Below, one piece after another: positions 26,675 through 35,622 of a stretch of DNA of 64,000 nucleotides. The notes under the pieces are model-generated. The model was given only the letters and a program-made list of their open reading frames with translations, was not told the DNA's origin and searched no databases. Source of the DNA: Phyllobacterium zundukense (GTDB taxonomy: Bacteria; Pseudomonadota; Alphaproteobacteria; Rhizobiales; Rhizobiaceae); assembly GCF_025452195.1 (NCBI RefSeq), contig NZ_CP104972.1, positions 806,001 through 870,000 on the forward strand. The letters are read 5' to 3'. The translations under genes were made by a program, and so were the position numbers. Numbering within the stretch: position 1 is the first letter of the stretch; every line of letters starts with the position of its first letter.

Positions 26675-28117
26675 ATGATGGCCTTTCACGTTAGCTTGGT
26701 CGGTCGTAAGGACCTCAGCGGCGAGATCTATCGACAGATCCGGCGCGCCGTTCTGGATCGGCGGCTGCGGCCCGGCGACCCACTGCCGCCTGGCCGCGAA
26801 CTGGCGCGGGCGCTGGCCGTGTCACGTGCCACAGTAACGGTGGCTTATGAACGGCTCGCCGCGGAAGGGTTCGTGACATCCCGGCAGGGGTCTGGAACAT
26901 TCGTTAGCGAGGTGGTTGCGCAGGCCGGGCGTAAAAGCACAAGTCGGCGATCCTCCACCGGCGTGGTTCAACCGCGCCCGGTCTGGGAAGGAATTCCACT
27001 TCTGACGGCGTTCGAGAGGCGGGCTCGCTTCGATTTTCGCACTGGGTTGCCCGACGCTTCATTGTTTCCCCACAGGCACTGGCGGCGGTCGGTGACCCAG
27101 GCACTGCGGTCGAGTGAAGCGGCTGCTGGGTTCTATGAGCACCCCGCCGGCCATCGCGATCTTCGCGCGGCAATTGCCCGGCAGGTCGGAATGTCTCGCG
27201 GGGTCGAGGCATCGCCAGATGACATCATCATTACCAATGGTACGCAGCAGGCGCTCGATCTCCTGGCGCGCGTCCTGCTGGAGCCGGGCGACGCAATTGC
27301 CGTCGAAGATCCCTGCTACGGCCCCCCGAGACATTTGTTCAAGTCGTTGGGCATTCGCGTGGTCGGGGTGCCGGTGGATCGCGAGGGCCTGCTCGTCGAG
27401 GCACTGCCGCGAGGTGTCCGGGCCATCTATGTCACGCCGTCCCACCAATATCCGCTTTCCGTCACGATGACGCTGCCGCGCCGACAGGCACTATTGGCGT
27501 GGGCCGAGCGGAACAACGCGGCCATCATCGAAGACGACTATGACAGCGAGTTCCGTTTCGCAGACCGCCCCCTTGAGCCATTGCAAACGCTCGATACAAA
27601 AGGTCGGGTTATTTACGTAGGATCCTTTTCCAAGACCATGCTGCCGACCCTCCGATTAGGTTTCCTGGTGACCCCGCCATCGCTCAGGCTGGCCCTGCAC
27701 AAGGCGAAATTCGTCAGCGATTGGCATACATCGACCCTCGCGCAAGCGGCGCTCGCGCGTTTCATTGATGAGGGCGCGTTTGCGCGTCACGTCCGCCGGG
27801 TGAGTGCAGTCTACCAGGAACGGCACCAGATCCTCGCGGACGCGATCGCCCGCGATTTTGCCGAGCATCTCGAGCTCATCTCGTCGACAACGGGGCTCCA
27901 TCTCACCGCTCTGGCCCGGAGAATGTCGGTGGACCAGATCGCCGAGATCGCCCGCCGGGTCGCCGATCATGGCGTCGCCGTCCAGGTTCTGTCACGGTTC
28001 GCCGTGAACGCAATTCCACGAGCCGGTGTTATGCTCGGGTATGGCGCCATTCCTACAGCCCGCATCGAGGAAGGGATGCATCTGCTCCGCGTTTGTTTCG
28101 ACAGTGAACCGCAGTGA
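26675..28117 (+). CDS. MocR-type regulator (GntR domain fused to aminotransferase fold)
   Basis: A 480-residue protein. The N-terminal GntR winged helix (residues about 10-75) includes IYRQIRRAVLDRRLRPGDPL, ATVTVAYERLAAEGFVTSRQ and GSGTFV. The rest is a fold-type I PLP aminotransferase domain with TNGTQQALDLLARVLLEPGD, YVTPSHQYPLSVTM, EDDYDSEFRF and the PLP Lys in GSFSKTMLPTLRLGF. The ATG at 26675 or 26678 is chosen; the frame upstream is not protein-like. Family members use PLP as an effector to control vitamin B6, GABA or taurine genes. The target is unclear because neighbours are remnants, but the duplicated block upstream may be a binding region. Confidence 0.88.
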   Translation: MMAFHVSLVGRKDLSGEIYRQIRRAVLDRRLRPGDPLPPGRELARALAVSRATVTVAYERLAAEGFVTSRQGSGTFVSEVVAQAGRKSTSRRSSTGVVQPRPVWEGIPLLTAFERRARFDFRTGLPDASLFPHRHWRRSVTQALRSSEAAAGFYEHPAGHRDLRAAIARQVGMSRGVEASPDDIIITNGTQQALDLLARVLLEPGDAIAVEDPCYGPPRHLFKSLGIRVVGVPVDREGLLVEALPRGVRAIYVTPSHQYPLSVTMTLPRRQALLAWAERNNAAIIEDDYDSEFRFADRPLEPLQTLDTKGRVIYVGSFSKTMLPTLRLGFLVTPPSLRLALHKAKFVSDWHTSTLAQAALARFIDEGAFARHVRRVSAVYQERHQILADAIARDFAEHLELISSTTGLHLTALARRMSVDQIAEIARRVADHGVAVQVLSRFAVNAIPRAGVMLGYGAIPTARIEEGMHLLRVCFDSEPQ

Positions 28118-28257
28118 GCCCACCATTTATGATGGTAGATCGGCCAGCATGTAGATTAGTCAATAGCATTGAGGCTTCGACCCTCGGGGTAAGAAATTTT
28201 CGATGCCACATCAGTGAACGCACTGCATAGAAACGCCGCAGCCGGCATAGATTTTAT

Positions 28258-28269
28258 CACCAAATGGTG
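28258..28269. promoter_or_regulatory. Candidate VapBC operator
   Basis: CACCAAATGGTG is a 12-bp near-palindrome (5-bp arms) 37 bases upstream of the antitoxin start. The position fits autoregulation by a VapBC complex. Confidence 0.4.
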
Positions 28270-28305
28270 CTATTTTCCGCGCTTCAACTAGGGAGCTGCT
28301 ACATC

Positions 28306-28506
28306 ATGCGATCAACTATTAACCTCGACGATACGCTTATGGAGAAGGCCAGGTTCTTGACCGGTACAAATGAAACAGCGGCCCTAGTGCGCCAGGCGTT
28401 GGAAACGCTTGTCCGTGTGGAGTCCGGAAAGCGCCTCATCGCGCTCGGAGGAACTATGCCCGATGCCGAGGCAGCTCCGCGCCGCCGGAGCGCAGCAGCC
28501 AAGTGA
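28306..28506 (+). CDS. VapB-type antitoxin
   Basis: A 66-residue protein starting MRSTINLDDTLMEKARFLTG, the ribbon-helix-helix pattern of type II VapB antitoxins (COG5450-like), followed by NETAALVRQALETLVRVESG. The C-terminal part is disordered and basic, as expected for toxin neutralisation. The ATG at 28306 is chosen over an upstream frame start because the family begins with this strand. The stop overlaps the toxin start (GTGA), so the two are translationally coupled. Confidence 0.85.
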   Translation: MRSTINLDDTLMEKARFLTGTNETAALVRQALETLVRVESGKRLIALGGTMPDAEAAPRRRSAAAK

Positions 28507-28886
28507 TCCTCGCGGACACCTCGATCTGGATTGATCATTTTCGTCGTGTTGATGCGGAGCTGCGCAGGATTATTGAAGACGACCTCCTACTTTGCCACCC
28601 AGCCGTGATCGGTGAGCTGGCGCTTGGCAGCCTTAGGGATCGCGGCAGCGTGATCGCTTTTCTGGCGGCGCAGCGCGCGGCGGTCGTCGCCACGCACGAC
28701 GAAGTCATGACAATGATCGATCGCCACAGTCTTTTCAGCATCGGCATTGGCTACACCGATGCTCACCTGCTGGCATCCGTCCTTCTTGACCAGCGAGCGA
28801 CCTTATGGACCAGAGACAAGCGCCTAAGAGCGGCGGCCGAAAAGGCAGGCGCTTCACTGCACCTACCCGTAAATCGTCCGAACTAA
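28503..28886 (+). CDS. VapC-type PIN-domain toxin
   Basis: A 127-residue PIN ribonuclease. The acidic residues are in place: ILADTSIWIDHF (Asp near residue 5), VIGELALGSLRD (Glu near 40), YTDAHLLASVLL (Asp near 90) and LWTRDKRLRAAA (Asp near 107). It starts with GTG at 28503 inside the antitoxin stop. VapC toxins cleave initiator tRNA or other RNAs when the antitoxin is degraded. No frameshift is seen, so the pair looks active. Confidence 0.88.
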   Translation: MILADTSIWIDHFRRVDAELRRIIEDDLLLCHPAVIGELALGSLRDRGSVIAFLAAQRAAVVATHDEVMTMIDRHSLFSIGIGYTDAHLLASVLLDQRATLWTRDKRLRAAAEKAGASLHLPVNRPN

Positions 28887-29373
28887 AATTGCCAAACCAA
28901 AGCCCTCATTTCAAACGCGTCAGTAGCCGACATCGGCCCGGCGTGATTGGAATGACCAATTTGGGGCCTACAGCAGTCCTTCCGCTTGCAGAATAACGGC
29001 GCGATAGCGTGATGTCCGAAACGGTCTCCAACAGCGTAAGGGATTTTTGCTGAAGTCGCTTCATGGGCAATGACGTTCGAACTGACTGCTTGCCAAATAC
29101 AGGGTCGCTGCCTTCGCCAGTTCAGGAGCGATGGCAGGGGCCATCCGAATGGCCGCCTTGCGCCAACAGCGCTCATGAGGGACTGCATTGAATGGTTTCG
29201 ACGGACACTTCCATACGAGACATTATGAGATTTTCGGAGCACATACCGAAAACACCAGGCTGTTGAGTACTCTAGCGTGGTGACAGGGATGACATACTTT
29301 CCAACAACCATGTGAGCATTTTCACATCACGCCATCAGCTACCCGTCCACCGCCGTGCAAGGAATGTATCTGT
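28887..29373. other. Non-coding stretch with motif copy E
   Basis: No gene recognised between VapC and the cyclase. It holds copy E of the dispersed motif (29206-29243). Open frames are random in composition. Confidence 0.4.
29206..29243 (+). repeat. Dispersed motif, copy E
   Basis: CTTCC (29208), ACGAG, then TTATGAGATTTTCGGAGCAC from 29223, with the same 15-base offset. It differs from the consensus by one base in each of the two blocks. Confidence 0.55.
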
Positions 29374-30594
29374 TCACGATTCGCATGACGAGGTGATATC
29401 GGCCGAGAACAAGCAAAAGCGACCTGGCAGACCCTTTAAAACGACAGGTTCCATGGCCGTGAAATTAAACATTCCGGGATTGCTGGTAGCAACGGCTGCC
29501 ATAGCACTTTCGGAAACGACTACTTGCGCGGGATTTGCGATGCTGGAAATCCGCGCGGCCAAATTCACCGTCTGCCCAAAAATGTCACCGTCTCGCGGCA
29601 CGACCTGGCCTGTGGCCAAGCCAACGCGCACCGGCAGGAGACCAGCTTTTTCGGCCGATTCCACCAATCCAAGACAGGCGCTCAGCCCTGATGTTGGCTC
29701 CGGAAAAAGTATCATCACGCCGTCTCCGAGGACCTTAACCAATCTACCCCCAGCAGGAGAGACAATTTGCTGTGCAAAGGCTTCAAAGTGTGCCGCCTGT
29801 TCGGCTGCCTTCAGGTCGCCAAGTTCGTGCGTCAATTCAGTGAATCCACAAAGGTCAGCGAAGGCAACGGTTGGTAAATCGACATCGGGCCGTGTCTCCA
29901 AGCCGCTCTCGCAAAGGGCTTCTTGAATACGTGAGACAATATTATCGAAGACCGACTCTTCCAGCAGGCGACGCTGGAGCATGAATAATACCCTAAACCC
30001 GATCCGTTGCAGCTCGAGTCGTTTGGCAGCTGCAGTAGAAAGCATCTCAGAGTGTGAAATTCCAGCATTCAGCATTCTCTCCTCGACTTCACTGCGGAAC
30101 AAATCGCGCATTGTTTCCACAACGCGGTGTGTAGATTGTCCAAAGGCCCGCAATACTCTCGTCATTGCCGGGTCGGAGATGCCTAGTCGGCGGCATTCAG
30201 CAATGAGTTTGAGCAGCTCGACATCGTCCTCGCGCAGAATCTGCTCTGCTGACAAACGAGGAAGGCCTGCGGCAGCCCTCAAATTATTCAGTGTCGTAGG
30301 AGTGACATCCAAACCCTCGAGCTCCCTCTCCATCGACGTCGTCGACAGATAGACCGGGTCGAACATAGTCTGCGCAGCGAAGTCGAGCGCGAATACCTTG
30401 TTTCGAATTGCTTTGACCAATGTGTCCAAAGGTATGCCTGCTTCATGCAAGGCAAGTGCAACGCGAATCCTGTCCGCGTCTTCAAGATGATAATCCGTTT
30501 TTCTCTCGATTATGCCAGCCATCTCAAATTGTAGAAGCTGACCTTCTCCGCACCCCGTCAAGGCTGACAGAGCGGTTCGCGATAGATTGTGCAT
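29374..30594 (-). CDS. Class III adenylate/guanylate cyclase with MerR-like front domain
   Basis: A 406-residue protein. The C-terminal 170 residues are a class III cyclase domain: TVAFADLCGFTELTHELGD (first metal Asp), GRLVKVLGDGVMILFPEP (Lys and second Asp), and DIFGQTVNLAARISSIANPA (transition-state Asn and Arg). All key residues are present. The first 80 residues resemble a MerR-type helix-turn-helix (LTGCGEGQLLQFEMAGII, YHLEDADRIRVALALHEAGI). The middle is helical. The ATG at 30594 with GAGG just upstream is preferred over a TTG at 30630. It probably makes cAMP in response to an unknown cue; whether the front domain binds DNA is untested. Confidence 0.85.
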   Translation of the reverse strand: MHNLSRTALSALTGCGEGQLLQFEMAGIIERKTDYHLEDADRIRVALALHEAGIPLDTLVKAIRNKVFALDFAAQTMFDPVYLSTTSMERELEGLDVTPTTLNNLRAAAGLPRLSAEQILREDDVELLKLIAECRRLGISDPAMTRVLRAFGQSTHRVVETMRDLFRSEVEERMLNAGISHSEMLSTAAAKRLELQRIGFRVLFMLQRRLLEESVFDNIVSRIQEALCESGLETRPDVDLPTVAFADLCGFTELTHELGDLKAAEQAAHFEAFAQQIVSPAGGRLVKVLGDGVMILFPEPTSGLSACLGLVESAEKAGLLPVRVGLATGQVVPRDGDIFGQTVNLAARISSIANPAQVVVSESAMAAVATSNPGMFNFTAMEPVVLKGLPGRFCLFSADITSSCES

Positions 30595-30761
30595 TGCCCT
30601 CAGCCTGATCGATACCGAAAAATGGCACAATAATCATTCTGCCAGGCAATTACAGTACGTCAAAGGATGGACATCCGGCCTTACCGTAAACAACCTGGAG
30701 GCTCTGCATCGGGAAAGCAGGGCTCGCCTTTAGATGATTTCCCGGAAACGGGAACAGAGTC

Positions 30762-31676
30762 ATGCGGCTGACCTATCTGGTGTTCGCGCTACTCGGCCTC
30801 TTCTGGGGCTCGAACTTCATCTACATGAAATGGGCGGCGGAGCTAATCACCCCCGCGCAAATCACGCTGCTACGGGTGTTCTTCGGCTTCTTGCCGCTGG
30901 CCCTCGTCGCGGGGCGAAAGGGAGTGATCCATCGGGATCAGGTGCGGCACCTGCCGCATTTCTTCGTTATGGCTGCGTTGGCAACGGCCTTTTATTATTT
31001 TGCGATCGCGGAGGGCACGGCGCTCCTTCCCTCGGGCACCGCCGGCGTTCTCGGGGGCTCGATCCCTCTGTTCACGGCAGTTGCCACCCTGTTGTTTCTT
31101 CGCACGGAAAAGCCGAACGCATTGATGTTGGTCGGCGTTCTTGTCGGCTTCGCGGGCATCGTGCTGATCGCCAGACCATGGGAAGGATCAGATCGGACCA
31201 TCGACATAATGGGGGTGTTCTGGATGCTGGCCGCCACTACGATCCTTGGTGTTTCCTACGTTTACGTTCGTCGCTTTCTATCACCGCACAACTTGCCGCC
31301 CCTCGCGCTCGCGACATGGCAAACAGGCCTCGCTCTGCTGGTGCTCCTGCTCATCGTTGATCGGACGGGAACGGGCAACATTCTGCAAAACTGGCACGCA
31401 GCCGCTGGTGTCGCGATCGGGCTCGGTGTTCTGGGAACCGGAATGGCTTTCCTGATCTATTATTATCTGCTGCAAGAGCTGGGCGCGGTGGCGGCCTCGG
31501 GCGCAACCTACATCACGCCTAATGTTGCATTGCTGATCGGCTGGGCCACCGGAGAAAAGGTTGGCATCCTGGAGATCTCCGCCATCATCCTTGTGTTGGC
31601 GAGTATCGCGATGTTGCAGATCGGGCGGCAGCGAGCGGTGAGGCAGGCGGAACAATCAGTCACCGCAATCGCCTAG
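30762..31676 (+). CDS. EamA/DMT family transporter
   Basis: A 304-residue membrane protein with ten helices and two EamA repeats. The first begins YLVFALLGLFWGSNFIYMKW and has PAQITLLRVFFGFLPLALVA; the second has VFWMLAATTILGVSYVYVRR and PNVALLIGWATGEKVGILE. Family members export amino acids, purines or other metabolites. The ATG at 30762 is supported by GGAACAG upstream. It is divergent from the cyclase gene with a gap of about 170 bases. The substrate is unknown. Confidence 0.87.
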   Translation: MRLTYLVFALLGLFWGSNFIYMKWAAELITPAQITLLRVFFGFLPLALVAGRKGVIHRDQVRHLPHFFVMAALATAFYYFAIAEGTALLPSGTAGVLGGSIPLFTAVATLLFLRTEKPNALMLVGVLVGFAGIVLIARPWEGSDRTIDIMGVFWMLAATTILGVSYVYVRRFLSPHNLPPLALATWQTGLALLVLLLIVDRTGTGNILQNWHAAAGVAIGLGVLGTGMAFLIYYYLLQELGAVAASGATYITPNVALLIGWATGEKVGILEISAIILVLASIAMLQIGRQRAVRQAEQSVTAIA

Positions 31677-32041
31677 CGCTGAATTTTGTCGCTCTAATCC
31701 TGACTTTTGCGACACTCCGGTCTTTCCTGAAAGCGTCCTAGGTTTCCTCTGTCGCAAAAGTTGGCGTTTCGCGGCGAATTTTTGCGACGGCCAATGACCG
31801 GTTTGGGCCGATCCTGGACCTTGGCACTGCCGCCACCTTCCGCCCGACTTCGCTCGGTTCGAAGATGCAATCGCGGATCATTTAGTCGTCGGCGAAGCGG
31901 CAGCGCACCGCTGCTTTCCATGATCACATCAGCGGTCGGTCGCCGCGTGAACGCCGTCATTGGCACACTTGTCTGAATACTCTGACGGACATCGTTGCCG
32001 CCTGCTTCAAACAACGTGATGACCCTCGCAGTCAGCTTCGT
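31677..32041. other. Non-coding stretch with TTTTGCGACA inverted repeats
   Basis: No gene. TTTTGCGACA occurs at 31699-31708 and inverted as TGTCGCAAAA at 31753-31762, with a further TTTTTGCGACGG at about 31789. These could be remnants of element ends or protein sites. Confidence 0.35.
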
Positions 32042-32914
32042 CTACGGAAGATCGCCACCGTCAAGGCCGATCACATGTCCACTCAGATACGAACTTTGAT
32101 TGCCAGCGAGAAACAGCACCAACGCTGCAACTTCATCCGGCGTACCCACCCGGCGCATCGGATAGGGTGCAACCAGCTGTTCGGTTGTAACATTCCAGTC
32201 CCGGCGTACTCGCTCAAGCATCGGGCTCTCGATCGGACCTGGCGCGACTGCATTGATACGAACGTTGCGGCCATACTCCTGTGCGGCGGCGCGTGTCATG
32301 TGAATGACGGCGGCTTTCGAGGCACCATAGGCAACAATATTAGGGAAAGCATGGCGACCGCCAATGGACGCCATGTTGATCATGGCTCCCTTCGAGCGCA
32401 CCAGATGCGGCATCTCGTATTTCATTGAGACAAATACTCCGCGCAGATTCGTCGCGATCTGGTCGTCGAAACCGGCGATGTCCGTATCGGCGATTGGCGC
32501 TGGCGGCAAATCGATCCCTGCATTGTTGAAGGCGACATCGATACCGCCATAGCGTTCGACCACGTCAGAAACGAAACGCTCCACCTGGCCGGCGTCGCGC
32601 ACGTCCGATCTAAGGTAGACGGCGTCGCCGCCCGCTGCGCGTATCTCTGCTTCCACCTGGCGACCGAGCGCCTCGCGTCTTCCATTAAAGCCGACCCGAG
32701 CGCCCGCACGGGCGAAAGCCGCCACCGTCGCGGCTCCAATGCCGGAAGTGGCACCCGTGACGATTACCACCTTGTCTGCCAACGCGCCTGATGTCTCCGC
32801 GGCCGCCGACGCTGATGTTGCGAAATTCTGCCCGGCTAGTGTGCCTGCGGCTAGTATGCCCGCCAGAACCTGCCGCCGCGGAACCGCTGTCGTTTCCTCA
32901 GATCTGTTTGTCAT
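32042..32914 (-). CDS. SDR oxidoreductase with Tat-like N-terminus
   Basis: A 290-residue short-chain dehydrogenase. The cofactor motif is VTGATSGIGAATVAAFARAG, followed by FNNAGIDLPPAP, the catalytic Ser in INMASIGGRHAFPN and Tyr/Lys in YGASKAAVIHMTR, and the end YLSGHVIGLDGGD. The first 45 residues are unusual: PRRQVLAGILAAGTLAG resembles a twin-arginine signal with an ASAAAETS cut region, suggesting export. The ATG at 32914 is the only start that includes it. It is divergent from a LysR regulator, which probably controls it. Confidence 0.87.
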   Translation of the reverse strand: MTNRSEETTAVPRRQVLAGILAAGTLAGQNFATSASAAAETSGALADKVVIVTGATSGIGAATVAAFARAGARVGFNGRREALGRQVEAEIRAAGGDAVYLRSDVRDAGQVERFVSDVVERYGGIDVAFNNAGIDLPPAPIADTDIAGFDDQIATNLRGVFVSMKYEMPHLVRSKGAMINMASIGGRHAFPNIVAYGASKAAVIHMTRAAAQEYGRNVRINAVAPGPIESPMLERVRRDWNVTTEQLVAPYPMRRVGTPDEVAALVLFLAGNQSSYLSGHVIGLDGGDLP

Positions 32915-33017
32915 GACTTGGTTCCTTCACAATATGTCTGCGACAGAGTAACCCAAGCGATTACCTGGAAAAATCGCGGGTGGCTTTGTGCACTATTTAG
33001 TATAGATTTATAATCGT

Positions 33018-33974
33018 ATGAGCATGATACCTGACCCTTTCTCCGGTCTGGCCGCCTTCCTCGCCGTAGCGGAAACACGCGGATTCACGGCGGCCTCCGC
33101 ACGGCTGGGCGTTTCCCCTGCAGCCGTAAGCCAGGCAGTAAAGGCACTCGAAGCGAAGCTCGGCACACCCTTGTTTGTTCGTACAACGCGCCGGGTCGGT
33201 TTGACCGAGGCTGGCGCGAACCTGTTGTCGCGTGTGGCACCTGCAGTTGCCGACATTGCGGGAGCCATCGAGACGGCAGGAGCCATGGGGGATGAACCTT
33301 CAGGTTTCCTGCGCCTCACGGTACCCCGCATGGCGGTGCCACTTATCATTGATCGCGTGGTGCCGGCCTTCCGGCACGCGCATCCAAGAATTACAGTCGA
33401 AGTCGCTGTGGAGGATGCAACGGTCGACTTGCTGGGACTTGGTTTCGATGCAGGCATCCGGATCGGCGAATATGTCGAACGCGACATGGTGGGAGTCAGG
33501 CTCTCGCGCGATATCGTTTGGTCTGTCGTGGCCGCCCCCTCCTACCTGGCTGCCCGCGGCTGCCCGGCAACCCCCGAAGACCTGACCCGTCATGAGGCTA
33601 TCCGATATCGCTTCCCGGCCTCCGGCGCTCTCTATCGATGGGAGTTCGAACGCGGCGGGCGCCCCCTTTCGGTCGATCCTCCGGGAAAGCTCATCGTCAA
33701 TGATGGCGCGCTGCTTGTCTCTTTCGCAAAGGCTGGGCTCGGCCTTTCATATGTTGCCGACATCGCAGTGGAACAGGAGCAGCGTGCTGGACTGCTTGTC
33801 CGCGTGCTTGAATCCTACCTGCCCACCACGCCGGGGCTCTTCCTCTATTTTCCGCAACGCGCTCAGGCGCAGCCGAAGCTGCGCGCCTTCATCGATGTCA
33901 CCAGAAAGCTGATACGGCTTCGCCGGATCGAGGCCGAATTCCACCATGCCGCCAGAGGTAAGCTGAAAGGCTAG
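33018..33974 (+). CDS. LysR family transcriptional regulator
   Basis: A 318-residue LysR regulator. The N-terminal helix-turn-helix (residues 6-65) reads GLAAFLAVAETRGFTAASAR and GVSPAAVSQAVKALEAKLGT, followed by LFVRTTRRVGLTEAG. The effector domain (about 92-300) carries VEDATVDLLGLGFDAGIRIG and the PAT-type pattern of the CrgA group. It starts 103 bases from the divergent SDR gene, the usual arrangement for a LysR regulator and its target. The ligand is unknown. Confidence 0.9.
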   Translation: MSMIPDPFSGLAAFLAVAETRGFTAASARLGVSPAAVSQAVKALEAKLGTPLFVRTTRRVGLTEAGANLLSRVAPAVADIAGAIETAGAMGDEPSGFLRLTVPRMAVPLIIDRVVPAFRHAHPRITVEVAVEDATVDLLGLGFDAGIRIGEYVERDMVGVRLSRDIVWSVVAAPSYLAARGCPATPEDLTRHEAIRYRFPASGALYRWEFERGGRPLSVDPPGKLIVNDGALLVSFAKAGLGLSYVADIAVEQEQRAGLLVRVLESYLPTTPGLFLYFPQRAQAQPKLRAFIDVTRKLIRLRRIEAEFHHAARGKLKG

Positions 33975-33979
33975 CGGCG

Positions 33980-34095
33980 TCTTCGCTTGGCTCGCAGTCA
34001 AAAGTCCAGTGCCGACCAGTATGGCGCCTGCCAGCACCACGGGGCGCCGTCCGGCCGACACCCAGACAATCAGCAAGGGCCTAACGAACCGGAGA
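33980..34095 (-). pseudogene. MFS transporter fragment
   Basis: The minus strand encodes a short stretch, PLLIVWVSAGRRPVVLAGAI followed by LVGTGLLTASQAKTPLAFQL. It resembles the loop 2/helix 3 region of a major facilitator (normally D-x-x-GRRPVVL). Nothing else of the transporter is found. It begins where the LysR gene ends, on the other strand. Confidence 0.4.
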
Positions 34096-34305
34096 ATTAT
34101 CTGTATCTTGCAAACGAGCCGGATCGCCACACTCGGGGTCCGAACGAGTAATATCAGGAGTGGGTGCGTCCGCTGCTTGATCACCTGGGCGATGGTGAGA
34201 CGCCAGTCGTACTTCGCGTGCCAGGGAAACGAGCTGCCCCTTTGGACGGGCTGGCTCGATCAGCACCCAGATCTGTCGTATCCCCGACAGAGTTGAACCA
34301 TGACA

Positions 34306-34572
34306 TTAGTCATCGTCACCGTCGTAGCGGTTCCGGGGGCGACTTCGCCTGCGTTCGCGTTGGCGATCACGGTTCCAACCCTCAATATATACTCGACGCT
34401 TAACGTAGCGTTCGCAATAGCCGCCTTCGCAATACGTTTTGACAACACGCTCGCGTACCACGCCGTTGTTGGATGAGCTGTTCGAGCTTGTATTCGATGA
34501 TTGGCTTCCCGCATAAGCCGTACCGGTGACCAAGGCAGCTGCGACAGCTAACAGGACAATCTCGATACGCAT
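34306..34572 (-). CDS. Small secreted basic protein of unknown function
   Basis: An 88-residue protein with a signal peptide (IEIVLLAVAAALVTGTAYA, cut near residue 21), a Ser/Asn-rich linker, a Cys pair in KTYCEGGYCERYVKRR, and a very Arg-rich C-terminal end. The ATG at 34572 has GAAAGGAGAGAG upstream. No family is recognised. The Cys pair and charged tail suggest a cell-envelope protein. Confidence 0.6.
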   Translation of the reverse strand: MRIEIVLLAVAAALVTGTAYAGSQSSNTSSNSSSNNGVVRERVVKTYCEGGYCERYVKRRVYIEGWNRDRQRERRRSRPRNRYDGDDD

Positions 34573-34809
34573 CGCCTCTCTCCTTTGCTAACTACTGCAT
34601 TAAGCTGTCGAGCCTGAACCGTCGATGAATGCGACGCTGCAACGACCGAAGTCTGCAACAAGATCGTTGGGTCGTGGTGTCCGCTCTGCGAAACTTTCGG
34701 CAATGACGTAACGAATAACGTTGGCTGGCACCGAGCAATGATCCATGGTTGTCTCCACCCAAGACCTGTAATTCTGGACTTTGACGAACCTGCGGGTGGA
34801 CATGTTGTT
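34573..34809. other. Divergent intergenic region
   Basis: About 240 bases between the small secreted protein and the hydrolase. No distinct palindrome or gene is seen. Confidence 0.3.
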
Positions 34810-35622
34810 GTGAGCACCACAAAACTCCTGCTGACCTTGTTGCTGATGACGGCCTTCGCCTACGTGTCGCTCGTCGGCCTGATGTATCTTGCACAGCGCG
34901 CCCTCCTCTATCCCGGCGCCAGCGCGACACTTGCTCCAGAGCACGCGAACTGGGGCGAAAACGTATCCATCAGCACGCCTGACGGAGAGACGCTTCATGG
35001 TCTCTACAGCCAGGGCGAATCCGGCAAGCCGTCGGTGCTGTTCTTGCTCGGAAACGCTGACCGGGTCGGTAACTACGGCTTCCTCGCCCAGACCCTGGCC
35101 GCGCGAGGTATTGGCCTGCTCGCGATCTCTTATCGCGGCTATCCGGGATCGACCGGCTCGCCGAGCGAGCATGGGCTACTGACCGATGGCATTGCTGCCT
35201 TCGACTGGCTGTCGCTACGGTGCGAATGCGAGATCGTTGTGCTGGGCCAGTCGCTGGGCAGCGGCGTTGCCGTCAACACAGCCGGCCAAAGGCCTGCCGT
35301 CGCCGTCATTCTGGTGTCCGCCTACCTGTCGGTCCTGTCACTCGCCCAGACCCATTACCCATTTGTTCCGGTCGCACTTCTTCTCAAGGATCCCTTCCGC
35401 TCGGATCTCAAGATAGCGAAGGTGAGGCAACCGAAGCTGTTCATCCACGGCCGGCATGACGACATCATCCCGCTGTATTCGGGCGAGGCGCTATATCGTA
35501 CCGCTCCCGAGCCCAAGCAGATGCTCGTTTACGAAAGCTCGGGTCACAATGATGTTTGGGATGATCGCATGGTCGGCGACGTCATTCGCTTTCTGGAGGC
35601 GCTGAACCGAGACGCCACCTAG
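34810..35622 (+). CDS. Membrane-anchored alpha/beta hydrolase (BEM46/YfhR-like)
   Basis: A serine hydrolase of about 270 residues. An N-terminal helix (LLLTLLLMTAFAYVSLVGLM) precedes the fold. The nucleophile elbow is VVLGQSLGSGVAV, the acid is in FIHGRHDDIIPLYSG and the His in VYESSGHNDVWDD, so the triad is complete. SYRGYPGSTGSPSEHGLLTD is the typical lid-side loop of the BEM46-like group. The frame opens at 34738. I prefer the GTG at 34810 because it places the helix at the start, but this is uncertain. The substrate is unknown. Confidence 0.8.
   Translation: MSTTKLLLTLLLMTAFAYVSLVGLMYLAQRALLYPGASATLAPEHANWGENVSISTPDGETLHGLYSQGESGKPSVLFLLGNADRVGNYGFLAQTLAARGIGLLAISYRGYPGSTGSPSEHGLLTDGIAAFDWLSLRCECEIVVLGQSLGSGVAVNTAGQRPAVAVILVSAYLSVLSLAQTHYPFVPVALLLKDPFRSDLKIAKVRQPKLFIHGRHDDIIPLYSGEALYRTAPEPKQMLVYESSGHNDVWDDRMVGDVIRFLEALNRDAT

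Noticed and set aside
30734..31360. 208-codon frame overlapping the EamA gene in another frame
   Set aside because: The EamA frame gives ten clean helices; the other frame is a Gly/Arg/His-rich shadow.
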